A stretch of 64,000 bases of DNA. Source: Brachionus manjavacas (Eukaryota; Rotifera; Eurotatoria; Ploima; Brachionidae). The stretch lies in NCBI GenBank assembly GCA_019054805.1, contig JAHQIY010000010.1:1099501-1163500 (forward strand), given 5' to 3'. The notes under the pieces were generated by a model. That model saw only the letters and a list, made by a program, of their open reading frames with translations. It searched no databases and had not been told where the DNA came from. Made by a program: the position numbers and the translations under genes. Below are positions 57,381-64,000 of this stretch, piece after piece; positions within the stretch are counted from its first letter, which is position 1; every line of letters begins with the position of its first letter.

Positions 57381-58051
57381 GTATTTTAGTAATACCGACA
57401 ATATGTTATGATGAAAATGTCCATCAATATTTTGTAAATGCAATTTGGGCTTATTACATTTTGATCGCTATGCCGAAAACCGAATACATATAAATACTTA
57501 GTCACAAAATATTCACTAATTGAATAATTGATTTTTAAATTTTTTAATGAGGAATAATTGAGAGCTTTTTATTTTTTAAAATTTCTTTATTCGGGAGTTG
57601 AGCCTGTCACCATTAAATGTCTCTGATTTTTTTTTAAATAAAAAAAAATTTTACCGAAACATTCACTTGTTACAAACAAGAATTCGAAAAAGAGAATTTT
57701 TTTGGTTTTTAATTTTTTTAATTCTTAAGAATTTTATTCAAATCTTAGCTCCTCAAATGTTAACTTTTCTATCAATTTTAAATGACAATATTTTAATATA
57801 ATAGAAATTCTATTTAGCCAAATAAATTATTCGAATAATAATTTTGTTTTCACTAATTTGACAAACTATTTAAATGAAAATAAAATATTTAGTAAACTAT
57901 GATCTAAAATCTTGTAAACTAATTTAGATTATTTAGAAACAATCTTTATATATGCATATTTTTAAAGATTGATAAATTTCTTGACTTAAATTTTTTATTC
58001 CCTTTAGTTAAAATAAATATAAATTTTTTTAATTTTAATTTTATTGATTCT
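57381..58051. other. AT-rich upstream region of the gene at 58052
   Basis: No firm gene. An AT-rich frame at 57598-57801 begins with TTG and is not supported. Confidence 0.35.
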
Positions 58052-58815
58052 ATGGAAATACAGAGAAAAAATTTTGAGCTGATTAAAATTCTGAATAATT
58101 TACTTGAAAGCTGTGATCTAAAATTGGGCGAAAACTTGGGCACAATTTGCTATTTGATTGATGATTTTCTTAATCTCAGCTTCGATTTGGAGCACAAAAA
58201 CAAGCTGAATCAGGTAGTAAATGGCACAAATAAAATGATTAAGGAAATAGACCAACTTTTCGAGCTTATATCCAAACACTCGACATCTTTGCTTATCGAT
58301 TGGAGTCTATTTTTAAACAAGATAACCCTAATGAATGTAACTTGTCATCTATTAACAATGTAGTCATCTTGTTTAATTTTTCTAAAAAAATTTTTTCTTA
58401 GGAATGCATCCGTCTAATGGAGGAAAGCATCAATTGTCTGATGTCCACAAAAAATGCTGAAAATTATCAAAAATTAATAAATTATGATCACAAATTAAAA
58501 AACTTTAAAAATATAAAAATTTCTTTCAGCTTGAAAATTGGCTCGAATAGCGCTTCTGGTTCCAGATCTTTGCACTCAAGCCTTCTGAAACTAAGCAAAA
58601 GTGCCAAGTCATTGCAAAAAACTTCTAGTCAATTGGCACAAAATTTAAGCCAAAAAAACTTAGCAAGCTTTACAAAGCAATTTAAAATACTTTCTAGCAA
58701 GTTTTGTTTGCTTGAAATTTATGATAAAAAAATAGTTTGCAAGCTAAATTATTCAATTTTTGATAGTAAATTTCACACAGGCGTCTTGTTAAAATACGAA
58801 GTTAATTTAAAATAA
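58052..58815 (+). CDS. Unrecognised two-exon protein upstream of sideroflexin-5
   Basis: Exon 1 58052-58336 and exon 2 58402-58815 join in phase 0 over a 65-nt intron (donor GTAACT, acceptor TTTCTTAG), giving 232 residues. Two intact frames meeting at good splice sites and a clean ATG support a real gene. Residues 1-125 look all-helical (Leu/Ile-rich heptad-like segments IKILNNLLESC, LIDDFLNLSFDLEHKNKLNQ, MIKEIDQLFELI). Residues 125-232 are Ser/Lys-rich, then mixed with possible beta strands near the end (KIVCKLNYSIFD, GVLLKYEVNL). No signal peptide, no membrane segment and no family recognised. The stop codon overlaps an AATAAA (58811-58816) and lies 36 bp before the sideroflexin-5 ATG. Confidence 0.75.
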
Positions 58816-58851
58816 AATTTTTTTTAGAAATTTTGATTTTTTTATTGTAAA
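58811..58851 (+). promoter_or_regulatory. Intercistronic region with overlapping poly(A) signal and splice acceptor-like site
   Basis: AATAAA (58811-58816) overlaps the upstream stop codon. A T-run ending in AG (58826-58827) follows, and the sideroflexin-5 ATG lies 24 nt later. There is no room for a separate promoter. The layout is that of an operon resolved by spliced-leader trans-splicing; this is inference. Confidence 0.5.
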
Positions 58852-59972
58852 ATGGACCCCAAATTCGAGTTGAACAAGTCTCGTTATGACCTGGTAGACA
58901 AAATTTTTCCATTAAAATTAATAATAAATTTTCATTTTTTAATTAATGCAACTAGAACACTTTTATGGGCAGGTTTTATCATAACATGGACATCATCGAT
59001 CCAAGAACTCTTTTTGTGTCCAGCGTAGGAGCAACAACAAAAAAAAACTAAAATTTTTTAATCAATTTTAAAGGCTAAACTTAAAGAAAGTGTGCAGCTT
59101 TTGGAAGACTTTAAGAATGGCACTCTTTCGAGTACAGTTAGTGATAATCAACTTTGGGATGCTCAGAAAATAAAGCAGTCGACCCTTCATCCAGATACAG
59201 GCGAAAAAATTTTCATGCCTTTTAGGTACTAAGCTTGAAAACATTGAACTTGTCTTAAAATTGAATTTAAAGAATGTCTGGTTATGTTCCATTTAACGCG
59301 CCGATTCTAGCCGGTCTTTTGATGCCAAATCCGACAATGGGTCAGACCATTTTTTGGCAATGGCTGAATCAGTCTCACAATGCGTGTGTTAACTACGCTA
59401 ATCGCAATGCAACCAAGCCTACACAATTTTCCACATTTATGCAGGGCTACACAGGTGCTGTGACTGCAGCTATTTCGATATCTGTAGGGTTGAATTTATT
59501 GCTTAAAAAAGCGAGCAATCTAGCACCTGCTACAAAAAGCATGATCCAGAGATTTGTTCCGCTACCAGCTGTAATGACAGCTAGCACTTTAAATGTAATT
59601 TTGATGAGAAAACACGAATGCAATGAAGGAATTGACGTTTTGGACACAAGTGGCCAGGTTATAGGCACATCAAAAATAGCTGCTAAGAAAGCTTTGACTG
59701 AGATGGCTATTTCGCGCGCCGCCTTGCCAATACCATTGCTGGCAATACCACCAATAGCAATGGCCATGATGGAGAAAACTGCTCTATTGAAAAAAAATCC
59801 AAGACTTCATATGCCTTTTAATATTTTAGTCTGCTCAGTAACATTTTTCTTAGCGCTGCCTGCCACAATCGCTATATTTCCTCAGATGTCCGAGGTCAAG
59901 ACTCAAGATCTGGAAAAAGATATTCAAGAAAAAACAAGTGATAAAGTTGTCTTTTATAACAAAGGTCTTTAA
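58852..59972 (+). CDS. SFXN5: Sideroflexin-5, four exons
   Basis: Mitochondrial inner-membrane carrier of the sideroflexin family; SFXN5 has been proposed to carry citrate and related acids. Exons 58852-58893, 58956-59024, 59074-59225 and 59273-59972 (introns 62, 49 and 47 nt, all GT-AG) give 320 residues, the expected length. Family landmarks in order: [118 protein letters not shown], and the terminal YNKGL. The [12 protein letters not shown] and [16 protein letters not shown] segments are characteristic of the SFXN5 branch rather than SFXN1-3. Four to five hydrophobic segments lie in exon 4. AATAAA at 60039. A minus-strand frame across exon 4 is a shadow. Confidence 0.97.
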
Positions 59973-62735
59973 TTTTTAGTTAACATATTTCTAGATTAAT
60001 TTTAATTTTACTATGAAAATTGATCATTTAGAAATTTGAATAAAATTGTTGTTTTGCTTTTTGATATTTTTAATTTTCTTCTTTACTAAGTGGCTTAAGT
60101 ACTTTTACTTCAAATTCAAAAATAAAACAAAAAAATAATAATCTTCGATCCTCCAACAGCTCAAAATTAGCAAATGCCAGTTATCCATAATTAGAATTTG
60201 GAATTCAATGAAACCTAGCGCCTTGTCATCCATGTACCATTCTTCCTTATTCAAAAGGTTTGTTTCATTCTAAATTTATTTAAAAGTCTTTTAAATTCAA
60301 CCACAATATTTTTTAAATTTGCAAAGTAAAATATTTTAAAGAGAAATTTTTTTAGGGTAAAATCTTTTTACGGGAAAGGATTACTGGGGCAGTTTTTTTT
60401 GAATAATCTTATAGATTTAAATGGGAGTGACACTTTTTTTCAAAAATTTTTTCATCGCAGGTGTTAATAGAAAAATAAATTTAAACATCCAAAATCTTTT
60501 AATCGAAATCAATTATCGAAAATTAATATAGAAAAATTACATAGAATCTTCAAACACTTTCACTTTTCAAACTTTTTTTTTATTTTAAATCTTTTATTAT
60601 GTTCCAGCCTAATTTATTTTTGAATTTAAATTTTTTAAATCTTAAAGAATTTTATCTCGTCACATATAATTAAATAAATAATTGAAATTTTTATCAAAAA
60701 TTGATACCATTCTATCAAAAAAAAGTACCTAGACTAATAATTTTGTCATTTATTGAAAATAATTTAATAATTTCTTCATCTTTCATAATTTATAATTTAT
60801 CTCTCGTTAAAAAATTGGCTTTTGATCAATATTAAAGTTTCTAATGAAATGTTTCATCGAAAATGAGACACAAGATATTGAATAATTTTTTTTTCTTGAA
60901 ATATTTAATAATTTCATCGAGGAATACGAAAATTTGATTAATTATTTTGTAAATTTTTTACTTTATTCATTAAAATTAACCGAAAAAAGTGTGCTTTTGT
61001 TTAAGAGTCTAAGGAACGAAAAATCCGCAACTCAAAAATTTTCTAAAATGATTCTTTTTACATATTTTTGGTTTCTTAACAACATATTAAAAATATTAAT
61101 CCCGGAAACATTTGCTTTATTTCTTTTAATAAAATCATAATTTTTCAATAAAATATAGCACTTCCAAAAAATGAAAAGTAAAAAAATATTGAGAATTTTA
61201 AAACTAAAATCATTTTTAATATGGTTGAAAAATTTGCTTTAAAATGTTGTGACAAGTTTGTTTTAATTTAAAACTTAATTGAATTATACTATTCAGGGGC
61301 GTAGCCAGTTTTGAGTAAAAACTTATCTTAGGAGAATTCATTAAAGAAAAAAACACATTTTAAGGGTCAATATTTAAGAGAATATTTAACTTTGAAAATC
61401 GACCCTTAAAAAAATAGCACTTAAATAATAAAAAAATTCAAAGATTTTAATAAAATTAACAATATTTATTTCCTTTTCGTAATAGCTATTTTTAATTTAT
61501 TTCTTTCTTGAACTGTGCTTAAACGTGTAGATCTTTTCTTTACTTACATTTTATTTTAATTTATTTTTTAATTGAAGAAGCTTTTCTCCTTTTATTAGTA
61601 TTAAGATAAAATTCTAAGGGTTATTACAAAAAAACGGACCTTAAGTTTTTAGTTAAAACACGGACCCATACTTATCTCCTAAAGAAAAGTTTTTCCATTC
61701 AGCCCCCACAATTTTTCTTGTTCAAAATTTGTCGCAATACAAAAATCTAGCGGCCTTCATTTAAGCTCGAAATCAACTATAAATAGTTTTTTAGAAATTA
61801 AATGTTAAATTTTTAATTAGATTTTAAATTTTATGATTAAGTGATCCTTTTAAATTTCATTAGAAATCCTGATTATAATAATTAATTTGTATTTTTCTTT
61901 AAATTTTATTTCAAAAAATTCTTGGTTTTGTTTACTGTTTCTTCAAATATTTTTTATACATCTTAATAGTTATTCAAATTTGATACCAAAAACAGAAATG
62001 TATATTAGAAATCAGAAAATCGTTTACTAAAATGTACAGATATTTTTTAAGTTCTTTAAACATTTCTTTAATAATTTTTTTTAAGTAACTTGTGATAGAA
62101 AGTTTTGAGATACTTTCGGACGGGAAAAGATTTTAAAGACTGCTCTCTATTTTTTATTTTTTTTATTTTGTTCAAGTGTTATTATTATATTTACTTTTCA
62201 GTTAATTATGATTTTACGATAGGCCTTTAAAGGAAACAATAAATATTATCTTGTATTATAAACTTTTAATTTCCATTCAAAAATATTAGTGGAGTTTATT
62301 TTCTTAAAAACTTTTTTGTCAAAACTTTTTTTTGAACTAACGTTAAAGTAAAAAAAATAATAAAAGCGAATTTTTTTTTTAAATCATCGTCAATATAGTA
62401 TGCTTGGCATATAGTATTTTTTAAGTATAGTAATTTGTATTTGTACACATTGACATTTGATGCATAATACGCAAGGCTTCATTTTGAATCTCTTGAAACT
62501 GTTTTAATTTTATAATTGCAGACTACAAAACCAATCATTCTTTTCATTTTCCTTTTATAATTTTTGCAACGATTTAAAAAGAGTCAAATATTAAAAATTT
62601 GTGAACTTTGTCTTAAATTTGTTTTCGTTTTTTAAGAAAAAATGTTAGTAAGCTAAAAAAATTTATTTCTATTAAATTTTATCAGTTTGTTTAGTAAATT
62701 TTTGATTTTTTCTTAATAAAATTTTTAAAAAAATC
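59973..62735. other. AT-rich non-coding stretch
   Basis: No gene recognised. GGGGCGTAGCCAG at 61296-61308 resembles the ends of some DNA transposons, but no inverted partner was found. 60990-61110 is a diverged repeat of 33855-33965. Confidence 0.45.
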
Positions 62736-63270
62736 TTAATTTTGGTGAATTTTTGCAATGCGCAATTTAACACCTCTTTCATTCTTCATCAATTCTCCAC
62801 ATATATTGCATGGTACTGTGTTGGTATGTTTACTTAAGGCTTTTTTGACAATCATCTCGGTCTCGTTTGAGATCGGTAGCCCAGCCATGGCTTGTTCCTT
62901 AAAATTGTCTACTTTATCTCTTACATTACTAATACATATCTTTTTAATATCGTTTTCAAAATCTTTATCTAATTCTTCATCACTCAATGTTGTGTCAACC
63001 CTAGGATCACATGACTTGGTTGTTACTGTTTCGGTGCCAGTCAAAGTATCTTCTTCCTCTTCCGAAGTTTCCCCAACTTCTTCATCTCAGATCGATTCAA
63101 TTTCACCTTTTATCCACTTAATCACTTCTTCACTCGATCCGCCTTCAATCGATCCACTCTCTTCTTCAACATCCCTCCCAAATCAAATTGTAATCATTAG
63201 AGTCATGGTGATCAATATAATGAAAAGTTGCCTCTTCGTCTTTATCTCCATTAGCCTCCAAGCATCTCAG
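62736..63270 (-). pseudogene. Broken acidic protein ending in a C2H2-like zinc finger
   Basis: The minus-strand frame 63044-62736 is acidic (LSDEELDKDFENDIKKI) and ends VPCNICGELMKNERGVKLRI, then AKIHQN: a C2H2-type finger with the first His replaced by Arg. Upstream the same frame continues (EEESGSIEGGSSEEVIKWIK, then a TGA, then EEVGETSEEEED), with a shift beyond about 63180. Fingers of this shape are common at the ends of LINE and DNA-transposon proteins. Host gene or element gene undecided. Confidence 0.5.
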
Positions 63271-63650
63271 CTCAAACTCTTCAATTCTTTAAAGTACTCA
63301 GTTTTAAATACTATTAAAAATTTAAAAGTGAATTTTGAATTTATGCCTGACTCATAATATTTAGCTATCATTTGAATCAAAAGTCCATAGCTCATTATAA
63401 GGTCATCATGGGTAATGGTGTTGTAACGCCAAATAAATCCATCCAAGTATGATTGTAAATGAGCGCGCATCTCTATGAAACAATGCTTGGATGAGTTCCA
63501 CAAATTCTCTATTCTTCATCGCCAAGACAAAATCATATTTTTAGCATCTTTATCCCTTTTACGGCTAACCATTTTCATTACACTACCAAATTTCGGACAT
63601 TTAGGACTATTACAATGCCAAATTTTGTTTGCTTATTTTGTTGAAGAGCT
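63267..63650 (-). pseudogene. ISXO2/Merlin-type transposase remnant, core deleted
   Basis: Minus strand from about 63640: CNSPKCPKFGSVMKMVSRKR (the N-terminal zinc-ribbon start, with one Cys changed), a stop near 63513, then IENLWNSSKHC and AHLQSYLDGFIWRYNTITHD, the C-terminal signature of ISXO2/IS1595-like DDE transposases as found in Merlin elements. The catalytic middle, about 150 residues, is missing. Confidence 0.6.
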
Positions 63651-63715
63651 TGTTTGATTCATTTTAGCCTAAAAACTCTTTTTTTTAAATCTTGATTTCT
63701 TGGCTTATTCTAAAG

Positions 63716-63979
63716 ATATGCTCAGATTTGGTCAAAAGTCAAAGTCATGAAGTCAAAGTCAAGTCTAGACTTCACTTCATGACTTTTACATTTAAATGTT
63801 TTTTAATTACATTTTATCATTGTTAATTTTATGTTATTTAGAGTTAATTTAAACCGATGAGGTCTAATGTCATGGCCTGAAAATAATTAAATTGACTTGA
63901 GTAGACTCAATTTAAAATTATTAGACTTTTAACGATTCTGACTTTAAAGTTTGACTTTTGACCATTTCTGGATATGTTT
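63716..63979. mobile_element. MITE with AGTCAAA-rich inverted ends
   Basis: The left end ATATGCTCAGATTTGGTCAA, then AAGTCAAAG, is matched by the inverted right end (CTTTAAAGTTTGACTTTTGA, then CCATTTCTGGATATG). The interior includes a palindromic-looking AAGTCAAGTCTAGACTTCACT. Related AAGTC-rich sequence occurs at 41775-41820. Target duplication not identified. Confidence 0.6.
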
Positions 63980-64000
63980 TAGTTAAGTGTGTTTTATGAT

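Noticed and set aside
59447..59767. 106-codon minus-strand frame inside sideroflexin-5
   Set aside because: Antisense shadow of a strongly conserved exon.
61296..61310. GGGGCGTAGCCAG as a transposon end
   Set aside because: No inverted partner or target duplication could be found within a few kilobases.
63267..63650. ISXO2-like sequence as bacterial contamination or recent transfer
   Set aside because: Composition matches the surrounding animal DNA and such transposases are known in animal Merlin elements; the remnant is decayed.
1..64000. CRISPR arrays, bacterial operons, rRNA genes
   Set aside because: No regularly spaced identical repeats, no Shine-Dalgarno-linked gene runs and no rRNA-like sequence were seen; the window is eukaryotic.

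Overview
The window is very AT-rich animal nuclear DNA. It has spliced genes with tiny GT-AG introns (47 to 65 nt where they have not been invaded), AATAAA signals just after stop codons, and a very heavy load of old transposable elements. The host genes are ordinary animal genes: a peptide-type rhodopsin-family GPCR, a FAM43-type PTB protein, a METTL27-like methyltransferase and sideroflexin-5. This fits a small lophotrochozoan-type invertebrate, for example a monogonont rotifer. The species assignment is inference.

Layout. 0-10 kb: a two-exon GPCR (3812-9113) whose single intron has grown to about 4 kb. The intron holds three separate inverted-repeat elements and a dead LINE fragment. Two more copies of one of those repeat families flank the gene in opposite orientations. 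10-24 kb: almost only dead mobile elements. These are a Ty3/gypsy-type retrotransposon lacking its reverse-transcriptase palm, a LINE on the minus strand split exactly at a TA by a small pogo/Tigger element that still has an open 123-codon reading frame, and a nearly full-length but broken LINE on the plus strand. 25.3-26.1 kb: two adjacent, previously unrecognised (to me) small genes. They are paralogues with the same Cys/His spacing and a C-terminal basic stretch ending in a CaaX-like tetrapeptide. 26.5-36 kb: LINE pieces, a MULE with 75-bp inverted repeats and a perfect 9-bp target duplication, an integrase remnant, two MITEs, a solo LTR and another repeat copy. 36.5-37.8 kb: the intronless FAM43 gene. 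38-52 kb: a gene desert with LINE and Tc1 remnants. 52.5-53.2 kb: METTL27-like gene. 53.8-57.4 kb: repeats. 58.05-59.97 kb: an unrecognised two-exon gene whose stop codon is 36 bp before the start codon of four-exon sideroflexin-5, an operon-like arrangement. 60-64 kb: AT-rich desert, then a C2H2-ending pseudogene, an ISXO2-type transposase remnant and a MITE.

Two themes deserve attention. First, several unrelated element classes here (pogo/Tigger, MULE, gypsy, LINE, ISXO2-like) have lost the catalytic middle while keeping terminal DNA- or RNA-binding parts. Second, candidate new biology lies in the small CaaX gene pair (25365-26087), the DNA-binding-only Tigger protein (17269-17640) and the tight gene pair at 58052-59972.
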